NCBI RefSeq assembly: GCF_030209745.1
Contig: NZ_JARVRJ010000010.1
Location: forward strand, 124,001-188,000
Length of the DNA stretch: 64,000 bases
Direction of reading: 5' to 3'
Source: Arthrobacter sp. fls2-241-R2A-200
Lineage (GTDB): Bacteria > Actinomycetota > Actinomycetes > Actinomycetales > Micrococcaceae
Below are positions 27,401 to 36,341 of this stretch, piece after piece. The first letter of the stretch is position 1. Every line of letters begins with the position of its first letter. The notes under the pieces were generated by a model. The model did no database searches. It was not told the DNA's origin and was given only the letters and a program-made list of their open reading frames with translations. The position numbers were made by a program, and so were the translations under genes.

Positions 27401-27873
27401 GTGTGACGGGCGTCGCCGCTTGGTGCCCCCAAGAGGCTCACCTCTTCGACTCCACCATTCGGGGAAACCTGCTCCTGAGCCGGCCTACGGGAGCGAAGCC
27501 CAGCGAGGCCGAGATGCAGAAGGCGCTGGCCGACGTCGGACTTCACAGTCTGGTGCAGGCTTTGCCTGGGGGCTTGGACGCTCGGATTGGCCCGGGCGGC
27601 ACTTTCCTCAGTGGCGGCGAGAGGCAGCGCCTAGCCATGGCACGGACGCTCTTGACAGGTGCATCGGTGCTCTTGCTGGACGAGCCAACTGCCCATCTGG
27701 ATTCGGCCTCGGCTCGGGAGATGATGGCGATCCTGAGGGCCGGACTTCGGGATGTCACCGTAGTGCTCGTGACCCACAATCCGGAGGACATCGACCCATC
27801 TGACGTGCGGCTCGAGTTGTCCGGAAGAGCAGCGGCCATAGTGACAGGAGAGCTGTTGGCTACCGAGGCGTAG
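24430..27873 (+). CDS. cydDC: fused thiol-reductant ABC exporter CydDC
   Basis: The protein is 1147 aa and contains two complete ABC half-transporters. The first (about residues 1-570) has a transmembrane domain, Walker A GESGAGKST at 366-374, a signature-like LSPGELRRVALARG, and Walker B ILLLDEPTAHLD. The second (about 585-1147) has its own transmembrane domain, Walker A GPSGAGKST at 966-974, LSGGERQRLAMAR, and VLLLDEPTAHLD. CydDC exports cysteine or glutathione-type thiols and is needed to assemble cytochrome bd. Fusion of CydD and CydC is common in Actinobacteria. The GTG start overlaps the cydB stop. Confidence 0.94.
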   Translation: MTPMKPVFPSGPTTRSALYWIGLLSALKALSLVLIAQAAAGLLAHLASGTADANTGLFWGAVGAVLRSLTVWGQGVASRRAALGVKEEIRASLLKRSLAGDIAGPEKPMNDGGLAVLATRGLDALDDYYTQYLPALINCATVPLLIGARILFADWVSAVVIVLTVPLVPLFMVLIGRHTEDTVRAAQTTLRKLSGHILELAKGLPVLVGLGRASEQRAALEEISEEYRRRTMGTLRTAFLSALVLELIATISVAVVAVFIGVRLVSGDMPLEAGLLALILAPECYLPLRELGTAHHASDDGRAALETTNAVLNAPSQHPVTAAENGAPLADVVVTGLSVTYAGMSQAAVGPLTFTAPRGAITALDGESGAGKSTILRVLAGLIGSGQGTSVTGTVTGVHPESVAWVPQHPVMASDTVREEIGLYLGETELDTAEAVARVLRLASASHLASKVPAELSPGELRRVALARGLARLEAGAKILLLDEPTAHLDLSAAGAVRNAIESLRGTTTILLVAHDAQTRALADHVVSVGRPRLPGAGGTVRAPAVPYLAELDPVRATEAAAAYGQADTDEVPEGASASTQASIRGLLRVLAPVRGKFLAAGALAILAALFAVALSGLSGWLIIRASQQPPILYLLGAIVGVRFFGLGRAVLRYSERLLTHDAVFAAMTRLRGALWATLSRRALSLRRLLQGGNVLGSIVDDVDTLRDLLPRVVLPPVTAVGVGAAAICATAIIAPPALPATMLATVMGLVLAPIGAVLADRNATTSEQKVRAVVLRGVAVALNAREDLSANRVSEPVLSALRAKDREATASAQRSAWAEGLGQGLIVLGCSLGALWAGVLCAQPLHGGLPPELTAVVVLVLLALVEPFSGVASAARLAPALRAVLGRVGTSGALDATADGDTKQAGKMLDAGVRYLPDRPGKAAGGPAQPGLELVGAAAAWPGGPTVFSGLTAEAGPGRWLVVTGPSGAGKSTLLSVLLGFLPLTEGVARVTGVAAWCPQEAHLFDSTIRGNLLLSRPTGAKPSEAEMQKALADVGLHSLVQALPGGLDARIGPGGTFLSGGERQRLAMARTLLTGASVLLLDEPTAHLDSASAREMMAILRAGLRDVTVVLVTHNPEDIDPSDVRLELSGRAAAIVTGELLATEA

Positions 27874-27874
27874 A

Positions 27875-28393
27875 TCAGCCATCCACGTCGTGGAGGTGAT
27901 GGACGACGTCGTGCAGGAAATACCGCGAAAACGTCAGCACCGTGAACTCTGATCCGTTGCTGCGGATCCCGGTGCGCTGCCAGTCGTCCTCCACTACCCG
28001 GGCAAAGGACTCTGCGATCTGCTCGCCTTCTGCCTGAAGCTCGTCGGCAACGGTCTGCGGGTCCGAGGACCCGTAGTCGCCGTCCACCGCGGCCTGGTCC
28101 TGATCCCAATTCCCGAACCTTGCGTCGTCCTCGGTCAGCATGAGGTTAAGCCGCTGGTCGAAGAGGCTAAAGACGTCGCGCACATGGCACGCGTACTCCA
28201 GATTGGACCACGTATGGTCGTTTGGGCGCTCCGATGCTTCTCCCCGGCGCAGGACCGCGCGCCATCTGGGCAGCATGTTCAGTACTACGCCCGGGACTAC
28301 CGAGGGAGTGACGGTGGAGGGATCAAAACCACAGTCGGGGCAGGGCTCGGAGAGCACCCACGTCCAGTCTTTTTCATCAGGGATGATCGGCAT
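27875..28393 (-). CDS. DinB-superfamily protein
   Basis: The protein is 172 aa. It matches the DinB/DUF664-type four-helix fold seen in many actinobacterial proteins, with a metal-site pattern: a histidine in NLEYACHVRDVF, and HDVVHHLHDVDG at the C-terminus. The N-terminus has CPDCGFDPS, a possible extra zinc site. Members often act as thiol-dependent transferases using mycothiol, but the substrate is unknown. It is convergent with cydDC, with one base between the stops. Confidence 0.82.
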   Translation of the reverse strand: MPIIPDEKDWTWVLSEPCPDCGFDPSTVTPSVVPGVVLNMLPRWRAVLRRGEASERPNDHTWSNLEYACHVRDVFSLFDQRLNLMLTEDDARFGNWDQDQAAVDGDYGSSDPQTVADELQAEGEQIAESFARVVEDDWQRTGIRSNGSEFTVLTFSRYFLHDVVHHLHDVDG

Positions 28394-28534
28394 GCCGCCA
28401 GTCTAAGCTGATCCCGTTCACATGCCCTGCCAGACGCGGGCTGCCGGGCCGGAAACAGGTACCTGACCCCTGTTACTTCCGAACCTCTCCGAGAGTAAAG
28501 TTCGTCCCGGGAGGAGAGCCGGAAAGAGAAAGAT

Positions 28535-28918
28535 ATGCTCAAAGATCTGCAAGTTGGTGCCGTTCTACCGGCACAGGACATCGGCCGGGCACGCGCGTTT
28601 TACAGCGAGAAGCTCGGGCTGGAACCGGAGAACCCGGACGCCGAGGACAACCTCATGTACAAGTGCGGCGACGAAACCGGATTCTTCATCTACCAGACGT
28701 CGAACGCTGGTACGGCAAAGAACACACAAATGGGCTGGATGGTCAGCGACGTTGATGCCGCTGTTGCGGAGTTGCGGGAGAAGGGAGTGGTCTTTGAGGA
28801 CTACGACTTCCCCGGGCTGAAGACCGAGAACAGCGTGGCAAGGATGCCGGACGGAAGCGCTGCTGCGTGGTTCCTGGACAGTGAGGGCAACATCCTGAGC
28901 CTCAACCAAACCCCATAA
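28535..28918 (+). CDS. VOC family (glyoxalase/bleomycin-resistance fold) protein
   Basis: The protein is 127 aa. It has the two beta-alpha-beta-beta-beta modules of the vicinal oxygen chelate fold: LPAQDIGRARAFYSEKLGLEPE in the first half, then a second module with SDVDAAVAELREKGVVFEDYD and AAWFLDSEGNILSLNQ. VOC proteins include isomerases, dioxygenases and small-molecule binding proteins; the specific activity cannot be told. It stands alone between the DinB gene and parC. Confidence 0.9.
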   Translation: MLKDLQVGAVLPAQDIGRARAFYSEKLGLEPENPDAEDNLMYKCGDETGFFIYQTSNAGTAKNTQMGWMVSDVDAAVAELREKGVVFEDYDFPGLKTENSVARMPDGSAAAWFLDSEGNILSLNQTP

Positions 28919-28951
28919 GGAAGCACTGGAGGAAGCACAGCAGGAAGGAAG

Positions 28952-28988
28952 GGCAGCCAGGCCAGGCGTCCAGCTTGGCCTTACTGCC
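28952..28988 (-). terminator. probable parC terminator
   Basis: GGCAG and AGGCCA on the left pair with TGGCCT and CTGCC on the right, separated by short bulges, 43 bp beyond the parC stop on the minus strand. Confidence 0.5.
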
Positions 28989-29030
28989 TTTCGCCAACAA
29001 TGCGGCCCTTCGGCAAGATGCCGTTAGCGG

Positions 29031-31544
29031 CTAGTCCTCCTGCGCCCAGGCCATGCTTGGGCCCACAGCCTCGACTGGTTGCGATAACGGAACACCCGAG
29101 CCGTCACGGCGTCCGTGCTCCTGCGGCAGCGACCTTGCCACCCCCGCTGCGGACGATGCCTTCGCCGGGCCATGTCCTGCCCACGCAAGAAGCAAAGTGT
29201 CCTCGCCTTTGAGGAACCGGTGCACGCGCACGCCCCCGGTGGCCCGTCCCTTGACGGGATACTCCTCAAAGGCAGTTACCTTGGCGGTTCCCGGTGCCGT
29301 GCCCGGCAGGGCGCCTGAAGTCCCGGCGATGGTAACGACGACGGCCGCGGCATCATCGGCACGGACGGCACCGAAGTGGATGACTTCGTCGCCCGCGGCA
29401 AGCTTGATGCCAGCCATTCCGCCTGCTGTCCGTCCCTGCGGGCGGACGTTGGAGGCACTGAACCGCAGCAATTGTGCCTGTTTGGTCACGAACACGAGGT
29501 CGACGTCGTCCTCTTGGGCCGGTTCCACGGCGAGGACTGAATCCTTGTCCTTCAAGGCGATGATGTCCCAGTCTTCGCGGTTCAACGGATACTCGGGCTG
29601 GACGCGTTTGACCACGCCCTGAACGGTGCCTATGGCCAGAACCGCATCCAATGGGACGAATGCCACCAGCGACTCACCCTTGAGCAACGTGATGAAGTCC
29701 TTCGCCGGGACGCCGCCGGCCAGGTTCGGAAGGCCGGAGACCGGCGGCAGGACGGGCATGTCCATGACCTGCAACCGCAACATGCGGCCTTGGGAGGTGA
29801 CCGCGCCGATTTCTCCCCGGGCCGTGGTTTTTACCGCGGAGCGGAAGACATCATGCTTTGTCCGGGGTCCGGATTCAGCGAGCGGCTCCTGGTTGGATGT
29901 CCTGGCGATCTGGCCCGAAACGCTCAGCAACGCCCAGCAGGGGTCGTCCGGGATTTCCAGGGCCAGCGCCGCACCTTTGCCCTTGGGACCAGGCGCAGCA
30001 GCGGCGAGGGCTGCAGCCACCGTGGGGGAGACCGCCTCTGATTCCAGCAGCACCGTGCGCCGGGGCGTGCCGTACTTTTCGGCGACGGTGGCGAGTTCGC
30101 CGGACACCACGTCGCGGAGCAGCTCGTCAGAGGCAAGGATGGCCTCAAGGGCTTCGATTTCGCGGCGGAGCTCGTCCTGCTCTTTCTCCAACTCAAGGCG
30201 GGAGTACTTGGTCAACTGCCGGAGCCGCAGTTCCAAGATGTAGTTGGCCTGGATCTCGGTGAGATCGTAGATGGACATAAGCCGTTCCCGTGCAGCCGAG
30301 GCTTCGTCGGACGAACGGATGATCTGGATAACTTCATCGATGTCCACGATCGCGATCAGCAGGCCCTCCACCAAGTGGAGGCGGTCCTTCTTTTTGCCCA
30401 AGCGGAACGAGGTGCGGCGCCGCACCACATTCAGGCGATGTTCCACATAGACCTGCAGCAACTGCAGCAGCCCGAGAGTCTGCGGCTGGCCGTCAACAAG
30501 AGTGACGTTGTTGATGCCGAAGGAATCTTCCATGGGGGAGTAGCGGTACAGCTGCTGCAGCACGGCGTTCGGATTGAAGCCGTTCTTCAACTCGATAACG
30601 AGCCGCAGGCCGTGGTTACGGTCCGTTAGGTCCACGACGTCGCTGATGCCCGTTAGTTTCTTGGCGTTGACGGCGTCCTTGATTTTCTCAATGACCTTCT
30701 CCGGCCCCACCATGTAGGGGAGTTCGGTAACCACCAAGCCGGTCCGCCGCGCCGAAAGCTGTTCCACCTCGACTTTTGCCCTGGTTTTGAACGAGCCCCG
30801 GCCGGTGGCGTAGGCATCGCGGATTCCGTCAAGGCCCACAATACGGCCGCCCGTTGGCAGGTCCGGGCCGGGGATGAAACGCATGATCTCGTCCAGCGTG
30901 GCGTCCGGCTTCGCAATGAGGTGGCGTGCCGCGGCGATGACCTCCACCAAGTTGTGCGGAGCCATGTTGGTTGCCATGCCCACGGCGATTCCGGTGGTTC
31001 CGTTCACCAACAGGTTGGGGAACGCTGCGGGGAGGACCTCCGGCTGGGTCAGCTGGTTGTCGTAGTTCGGAACGAAGTCCACCACGTCTTCATCCAGGTG
31101 GTCCGTCATGGTCAACGCGGCGGCGGCGAGTCGTGCTTCCGTGTAGCGCGGGGCGGCCGGGCCGTCGTCGAGCGAGCCGAAGTTGCCGTGGCCATCAATC
31201 AAAGGCAACCGCAGCGAGAAGTCCTGGGCCATGCGCACCATGGCGTCGTAAATGGCAGCGTCACCGTGGGGATGGAGCTTACCCATGACCTCACCCACCA
31301 CGCGCGCGCTCTTGACATGTCCACGGTCCGGGCGCAGTCCCATGTCGGCCATCATGTACAGGATGCGCCGCTGGACGGGCTTGAGGCCGTCGCGTGCGTC
31401 CGGGAGGGCGCGCGAATAGATGACCGAGTAGGCGTACTCCAGGAAGGAGCCTTCCATCTCGGAAGTGACGTCGATATCAACGATGTTTTCGGTGAAGTCG
31501 CCGAGGGGCTCGCCCTTGCGTGCGGAAGTTTGGCTGCGGGCCAT
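29031..31544 (-). CDS. parC: DNA topoisomerase IV subunit A (ParC; GyrA paralogue)
   Basis: The protein is 837 aa. The breakage-reunion domain has [20 protein letters not shown] and the catalytic tyrosine Y134 in [10 protein letters not shown], followed by the coiled-coil gate and a C-terminal beta-pinwheel. The quinolone-binding region [12 protein letters not shown] (residues 91-102) carries Ala at the position of GyrA Ser83 and Asp at that of Asp87. Together with ParE it decatenates chromosomes. ParE lies 9 kb away on the opposite strand rather than in one operon. Confidence 0.9.
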   Translation of the reverse strand: MARSQTSARKGEPLGDFTENIVDIDVTSEMEGSFLEYAYSVIYSRALPDARDGLKPVQRRILYMMADMGLRPDRGHVKSARVVGEVMGKLHPHGDAAIYDAMVRMAQDFSLRLPLIDGHGNFGSLDDGPAAPRYTEARLAAAALTMTDHLDEDVVDFVPNYDNQLTQPEVLPAAFPNLLVNGTTGIAVGMATNMAPHNLVEVIAAARHLIAKPDATLDEIMRFIPGPDLPTGGRIVGLDGIRDAYATGRGSFKTRAKVEVEQLSARRTGLVVTELPYMVGPEKVIEKIKDAVNAKKLTGISDVVDLTDRNHGLRLVIELKNGFNPNAVLQQLYRYSPMEDSFGINNVTLVDGQPQTLGLLQLLQVYVEHRLNVVRRRTSFRLGKKKDRLHLVEGLLIAIVDIDEVIQIIRSSDEASAARERLMSIYDLTEIQANYILELRLRQLTKYSRLELEKEQDELRREIEALEAILASDELLRDVVSGELATVAEKYGTPRRTVLLESEAVSPTVAAALAAAAPGPKGKGAALALEIPDDPCWALLSVSGQIARTSNQEPLAESGPRTKHDVFRSAVKTTARGEIGAVTSQGRMLRLQVMDMPVLPPVSGLPNLAGGVPAKDFITLLKGESLVAFVPLDAVLAIGTVQGVVKRVQPEYPLNREDWDIIALKDKDSVLAVEPAQEDDVDLVFVTKQAQLLRFSASNVRPQGRTAGGMAGIKLAAGDEVIHFGAVRADDAAAVVVTIAGTSGALPGTAPGTAKVTAFEEYPVKGRATGGVRVHRFLKGEDTLLLAWAGHGPAKASSAAGVARSLPQEHGRRDGSGVPLSQPVEAVGPSMAWAQED

Positions 31545-31559
31545 GGGGTCGGTGAATCC

Positions 31560-31600
31560 TTGAAAGTTGTACTGCGGATGTTTTAGCTAGGCTAAGCCTA
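31560..31600 (+). promoter_or_regulatory. candidate promoter and palindrome at the GNAT/CoA-ligase gene start
   Basis: TTGAAA at 31560-31565 and TAGCTA at 31584-31589 are 18 bases apart. Directly after comes the perfect palindrome TAGGCT-A-AGCCTA (31588-31600), whose last base is the A of the ATG. Transcription would begin at or near the start codon. Confidence 0.4.
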
Positions 31601-34287
31601 TGGTGGATCAGCCCGGCGTCGGCATTTATCCGGAATATTGGGAGGCCGATGTCGTCCTGCGCGACGGCGGGACCGCCCACCTCCGCCCTATCAGGCCCCA
31701 GGATGCCGATGCTTTGCAGGCGTTCCACGCGGCCCAGTCCCAAGCTTCCATCTATATGCGGTTCTTCTCATTCAAGCCCAAGCTCTCGGGCAAGGAAGTG
31801 CGGCGGTTCACTGAAGTGGACCACGTCAGCCGGGTGGCTTTCGTTATCACCATCGGGGGCGAGATTATCGGGATCGGCCGCTATGACCGGCTCGATGACC
31901 CGCTGGAGGCTGAAGTCGCCTTCAACATTTCAGACGCCCACCAAGGCCGCGGAATTGGCTCCATTCTGTTGGAGCATTTGGCTGTGGCCGCCCGTGAAAA
32001 CGGGATCCGCCGCTTCACGGCCGAAGTGCTGCCGGACAACAGGAAGATGCTCATGGTCTTTGCCGATGCCGGCTATGACCTCAAACGGCAATTCGACGAC
32101 GGCGTGGTCTCAGTCGAGTTCAACATCGACCCCACGGAGAAATCCCGTGCGGTCATGGAATCCCGGGAACACCGCGCGGAGGCTCGCAGCGTCCGCGACC
32201 TGTTGTCGCCGTCGTCGGTGGCTGTGATCGGTGCCAGCCGTAAATGGGGAAGCATCGGCCACCAACTGCTCGAACACATCATCGAGGGCGGGTTCAAAGG
32301 CCCGGTGTACGCCGTCAATCCGGAGGCCTTTGAACTGGCGGGCATGATCTCGTTCGCCAAACTCTCGGACATACCCGGGCCGGTCCAGTTGGCCATCATC
32401 GCTGTTCCCTACGATGAGGTTCCCAAAGTGGTGGAGGACTGCATCGGCGCCGGACTCAAGGGAATTGTGGTCGCGACGGCGGGATTTGCCGACGACGGCG
32501 AACGCGGCCTTGCGCGTCAACACGACTTGGTTCGGCGCGCCAGAGCTAACGGGATGCGGGTCATCGGCCCCGAATCGTTGGGGATCGTCAATACACACCC
32601 GGCAACTTCCCTTAATGCATCCATGGCCCCCACCATGCCCCGGCGAGGCAGCCTGGGCCTCTTCAGCCAGTCCGCGGCCGTGGGTGTGTCCGTCTATGCT
32701 GCCGCAAGTCGGCGGCGGCTGGGTTTGTCCTCGGTGCTGTCCGCCGGGAACCGCGCCGACATCTCGGGCAACGACGCGATGCAGTTTTGGGAGGACGACG
32801 CCGATACCTCTGCGGTGGGTTTGTACCTCGAATCAATCGGCAATCCACGCAAATTCTCGCGGTTGGCACGGCGATTGTCGCGGAACAAGCCCGTCATTGT
32901 TGCCAAGTCCGACGTCACGGGCCTTAGCCTGCCGCCCGGTCATGCCGTCCGGACCACCCAGGCTCCACCGGCTGCGTTGGATGCCATGTTGCGCCAAGCC
33001 GGGGTTATCCGGGTGGACACCATCGAAGAACTGATGGACATCGCGCAAGTGGTTTCCACGCAGGCTTTGCCCAGCGGTCCGGGTGTGGCCGTGTTTTCCA
33101 ACTCCACGGCCCTGGCCAAAGTGGTCGCCGACAGTGCCGGTCCGCTCGGGCTGGACGTAAAGCGCTTTGTCACTGATGTGGACCTTGAAGCCGGCATGTC
33201 CGTTGCCCTGCCCGCACTGCGGGCCCGCCTGCAGGAAACTTTGGCAGAGGAGACGGTGCACGCAGTAGTGGCAGCTCTCCTGCCCGTCCGAGGCCTCACT
33301 GTTGAAGCCTTGGCCGGCGTTCTTGCCGAGTGCGCCTCCCGGGCCGGGAAACCGGTGGTTGCCGCATTCACGGGCATCCTTGATCCCTCGATCCAGGTGG
33401 AAGGCTTGGTCGGGGGCGAAGGAGGGGTGTATCTGCCCTGTTATTCCAGCGCCGGGACCGCTGTTGCGGCGCTGGCTGCGACCGTCCGGTATGCCCAGTG
33501 GCGTGATCGCGACCAAGGGCTCTTCCTTGACCCGGAGGGGTGCGATGTAGATGGGACGGGGGACCTTCTGGCGTCGATGCTGGCCGACCTCGAAGGCGAT
33601 GAGCTCAGGAAGCTCGACGCCGGTGCTGCCGCGACGTTGCTGTCCGGCTACGGCATCGATGTCCTGCCGTCTGTGGGCTTCGCAACCCCGGATGAAGCGG
33701 TGGTGGCAGCAGAGGAAATGGGCTGGCCCGTGGTCCTGAAAACCACGGAACCTTCCCTTCGGCACCGGCTTGACCTTGGCGGCGTCCGGCTTGATATCCA
33801 GGATGCCGAATCCCTGCGGCAAAACGTCGCCCAGATGCGCAGGGCTTTGGCACCGTACGGGTCCCCATCCCTTGAAGTGCAGGCAATGGCACCAGTGGGA
33901 CAAGCCTGCACGCTCCGCGCCATGGAGGACCCGCTGCTGGGGCCGGTGGTCTCCTTTGGGCTGGCAGGGGATGCCGTGAACCTCTTGGATGACTGGGCCC
34001 ATCGGGTTCCGCCCCTCTCCACAGCGGACTTGCATGATGTGATCCGGTCTCCCCGGGCATCACGGAAGCTTTTCGGCTACCAAGGCTTGCCGGCCGTGGA
34101 CGTTGCAGCCTTGGAAGACATTGCAGCTCGGCTGGCGAAGCTTAAGGACGACCACCCGGGCATTGCCTTGGTGGAGTTCAACCCGGTCCTCGCCGGCTCG
34201 TCAGGAGCGGCAATCCTTGGCGCGGAAGTCTGGATCGGGAACGCGGCGCAGCGGACTGACAGTGCCCGCCGGGCCATGCGTGGCTAG
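31600..34287 (+). CDS. GNAT acetyltransferase fused to acyl-CoA ligase (NDP-forming-like) domains
   Basis: The protein is 895 aa. An N-terminal GNAT domain (about residues 20-175, with the acetyl-CoA motif AHQGRGIGSILLEHL) precedes a CoA-binding domain (SSVAVIGASRKWGSIGHQLLEH), a succinyl-CoA-ligase-like domain (GLFSQSAAVGVSVYAAA), and a C-terminal ATP-grasp domain (GWPVVLKTTEPSLRHRLDLGGVRLD). Such proteins acetylate lysines of metabolic enzymes such as acetyl-CoA synthetase. The GNAT domain is N-terminal here, the reverse of enterobacterial PatZ; the reversed order is known in Actinobacteria. The substrate is inferred from family. Confidence 0.88.
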   Translation: MVDQPGVGIYPEYWEADVVLRDGGTAHLRPIRPQDADALQAFHAAQSQASIYMRFFSFKPKLSGKEVRRFTEVDHVSRVAFVITIGGEIIGIGRYDRLDDPLEAEVAFNISDAHQGRGIGSILLEHLAVAARENGIRRFTAEVLPDNRKMLMVFADAGYDLKRQFDDGVVSVEFNIDPTEKSRAVMESREHRAEARSVRDLLSPSSVAVIGASRKWGSIGHQLLEHIIEGGFKGPVYAVNPEAFELAGMISFAKLSDIPGPVQLAIIAVPYDEVPKVVEDCIGAGLKGIVVATAGFADDGERGLARQHDLVRRARANGMRVIGPESLGIVNTHPATSLNASMAPTMPRRGSLGLFSQSAAVGVSVYAAASRRRLGLSSVLSAGNRADISGNDAMQFWEDDADTSAVGLYLESIGNPRKFSRLARRLSRNKPVIVAKSDVTGLSLPPGHAVRTTQAPPAALDAMLRQAGVIRVDTIEELMDIAQVVSTQALPSGPGVAVFSNSTALAKVVADSAGPLGLDVKRFVTDVDLEAGMSVALPALRARLQETLAEETVHAVVAALLPVRGLTVEALAGVLAECASRAGKPVVAAFTGILDPSIQVEGLVGGEGGVYLPCYSSAGTAVAALAATVRYAQWRDRDQGLFLDPEGCDVDGTGDLLASMLADLEGDELRKLDAGAAATLLSGYGIDVLPSVGFATPDEAVVAAEEMGWPVVLKTTEPSLRHRLDLGGVRLDIQDAESLRQNVAQMRRALAPYGSPSLEVQAMAPVGQACTLRAMEDPLLGPVVSFGLAGDAVNLLDDWAHRVPPLSTADLHDVIRSPRASRKLFGYQGLPAVDVAALEDIAARLAKLKDDHPGIALVEFNPVLAGSSGAAILGAEVWIGNAAQRTDSARRAMRG

Positions 34288-34356
34288 CCGCCGAGTTCCG
34301 TCCACAGGGCAGGGATGCGGTTAGGAAGTCACCGGGCGATCTGTGAAAATGGGGGA

Positions 34357-35082
34357 ATGAGCACGCAGTCTCCGACGCCCCACTCGGGTCCGTCCAACAC
34401 CGGGTCCCACACTTCCCACCACCACACCTCCCAAGGGCAGAGCTTGGCCCAAGCCCTGGAACAGGCGGGTTTCTACCCACGGTTGGTGTCCGACGTCGTG
34501 GATGATGCCCTGGACGGTCGCGAATGCTTGTCGCACCTCGTGCATCTGGAGACCCATTTCGACCGGGCTGAGGTACGCCGGCACATTACCGTCCTGGTGC
34601 TCACCGAGGACATGCTGGTGATCACCCACGTGGATGACCAGCAACTGGACGAGGCAGGCGAACAGATCGTCGCGCAAATCTCCACCGAGTCGGTGCCAGT
34701 GGCCCAGATCCGTTCAGTCGTGCTGAGCTACATCTATGCCCAGCCGCAGGATTACAAGCCGTCGGACCCGGTACGCGAGCTGACGGTCTCCATCGCTTGG
34801 TCCGGTGGCCAGCGGCTGGATATGGGACCTGCCAGCTGCGGTGATCCACAGTGCGAAGCCGATCATGGCTACAGCGGCACAATCGCCCAGGAAGACATTG
34901 TGTTGCGCATCAGTGCTGAGGCAGACGGGCTCCAGGCCGTTCAAGACGCAAAAACGTTTGCCCGCGCTCTGCGTGCGGTCAATACCGGCAACGCGGCTCC
35001 TCTCCAGCACTCGGCCGTTCCGGCGCCCCGGCCCCGTTCAGGCGTTTTCAGTAACCGCTTGAACCGTGGACACCAGCGTTGA
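34357..35082 (+). CDS. DUF5998 family protein
   Basis: The protein is 241 aa. After a Ser/His-rich start comes a well-ordered domain with LAQALEQAGFYPRLVSDVVDDAL, LVHLETHFDRAEVRRHITVLVLT and IAWSGGQRLDMGPASCGDP. This matches a conserved actinobacterial family of unknown function usually named DUF5998. ATG 34357 is preceded closely by GGGGGA. Its TGA overlaps the TTG start of the next gene by four bases, so the two are translationally coupled. Confidence 0.8.
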   Translation: MSTQSPTPHSGPSNTGSHTSHHHTSQGQSLAQALEQAGFYPRLVSDVVDDALDGRECLSHLVHLETHFDRAEVRRHITVLVLTEDMLVITHVDDQQLDEAGEQIVAQISTESVPVAQIRSVVLSYIYAQPQDYKPSDPVRELTVSIAWSGGQRLDMGPASCGDPQCEADHGYSGTIAQEDIVLRISAEADGLQAVQDAKTFARALRAVNTGNAAPLQHSAVPAPRPRSGVFSNRLNRGHQR

Positions 35083-36260
35083 GCGATCCGCAAACGGACG
35101 TACCTTCAGCGCCACTGTTCGGAAGCAGGTCGATCGCCGAAGTCATGACCAGTTCCGCCGCGGCTTTGGGTGTGCCTGGTTTTGACAACCGCCTTGGGCT
35201 GCTCCCCACGCAGCGTGTCTGCGTGGTCCTCGCCGATGGCCTGGGACGGAACCTGCTCAAACAAAAGGCTTCACATACGCCCTTTTTGCGCTCTGTCGCT
35301 GCAGCAGGGCAAGGGAACATTCCGGTGTGGATAGACTCGGCTTTCCCCAGTACGACGGCGGCGTCCCTCGCCAGCCTGGGCACCGGCCTTCCCGCCGGTC
35401 AGCACGGGATGGTGGGCTACGACGTCCTCGATCCTGCCCAGGACAAAGTAGTGAACCTGCTTGGCAACTGGGACGCAGGGGTGGACCCGCAACAATGGCA
35501 GCCCTGCCCCACTGTCTTTGAGCGGGTTGCGGCGGAGCTTGACGTCATCACTGTCAGCCTGCCGCAGTTCGGGAATTCCCCCATGACGCAAGCAGCCCTG
35601 CGGGGTAGCCGCTTCGCGGGTGGAACCACCCTCCACGCGCGCACGGCTGCTGCTGCCGAAGCCATGTCCGGGTCCCAGAGGTCCCTCATGTACTTCTACG
35701 TCAACGAACTGGACAAAGCGGGCCACCGGTACGGATCCCAGTCGGAGCGGTGGGAGCATCAGCTGGAAGAGCTCGATTTCACCATCAAACGCCTCGCCGC
35801 CACCCTGCCCGCCGGGACCACGATCGTCGTGACAGGGGACCACGGGATGCTGGATGTTCCCGAGTCCCAGCGCATCGACTACTCCGCCGATGCGTCGCTG
35901 GTCTCCGGTGTACGGCACACCGCGGGGGAACCCCGCATGGTTCATCTTTACTTGGAACCGGACACCAATGAGACCCACCGGGAGGCTCTCATTGCTGCCT
36001 GGCGCCAGCGTTTTGGCGAACGTATTTGGGCCTTCACGCGGGAGCAAGCAGTAAACGCCGGATTGTTCGGCGCCGTCCGCCCGGAGGTCGCCTCGAGGAT
36101 TGGTGACGTCATGATCGCGGCCCGGGATACCTTAGCCCTCTATGACACCCGAAGGGTGAGGCCGGCGTCCCTGGAAGTGGTAGGACAGCACGGATCACTG
36201 ACCAAGGCCGAGCGCGAGATCCCGCTGCTTTGTTTCACGGCTACGGGCAAGCGCGGCTGA
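35079..36260 (+). CDS. alkaline phosphatase family protein (nucleotide pyrophosphatase/phosphodiesterase-like)
   Basis: The protein is 393 aa. The metal-binding pattern of the alkaline phosphatase superfamily is visible: VVLADGLGRNLL for the first Asp, the nucleophile threonine region SAFPSTTAASLASLGTG, YFYVNELDKAGHRYG, and the C-terminal VVTGDHGMLDVP. It probably hydrolyses a phosphodiester or phosphate ester. There is no clear signal peptide. It starts with TTG inside the end of the DUF5998 gene. Confidence 0.9.
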   Translation: MSDPQTDVPSAPLFGSRSIAEVMTSSAAALGVPGFDNRLGLLPTQRVCVVLADGLGRNLLKQKASHTPFLRSVAAAGQGNIPVWIDSAFPSTTAASLASLGTGLPAGQHGMVGYDVLDPAQDKVVNLLGNWDAGVDPQQWQPCPTVFERVAAELDVITVSLPQFGNSPMTQAALRGSRFAGGTTLHARTAAAAEAMSGSQRSLMYFYVNELDKAGHRYGSQSERWEHQLEELDFTIKRLAATLPAGTTIVVTGDHGMLDVPESQRIDYSADASLVSGVRHTAGEPRMVHLYLEPDTNETHREALIAAWRQRFGERIWAFTREQAVNAGLFGAVRPEVASRIGDVMIAARDTLALYDTRRVRPASLEVVGQHGSLTKAEREIPLLCFTATGKRG

Positions 36261-36341
36261 CCGAGGTTTCGGGGGTGTGCGTTCCGGGGTTGTGCCTTCG
36301 GTGATTGGTGCGCGTTCGGGGATCAGGCCCGAACAGGGATG

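Noticed and set aside
32833..34035. 400-codon minus-strand frame opposite the GNAT/CoA-ligase gene
   Set aside because: The plus strand carries clear CoA-binding and ATP-grasp domains; the antisense frame has no recognisable features.
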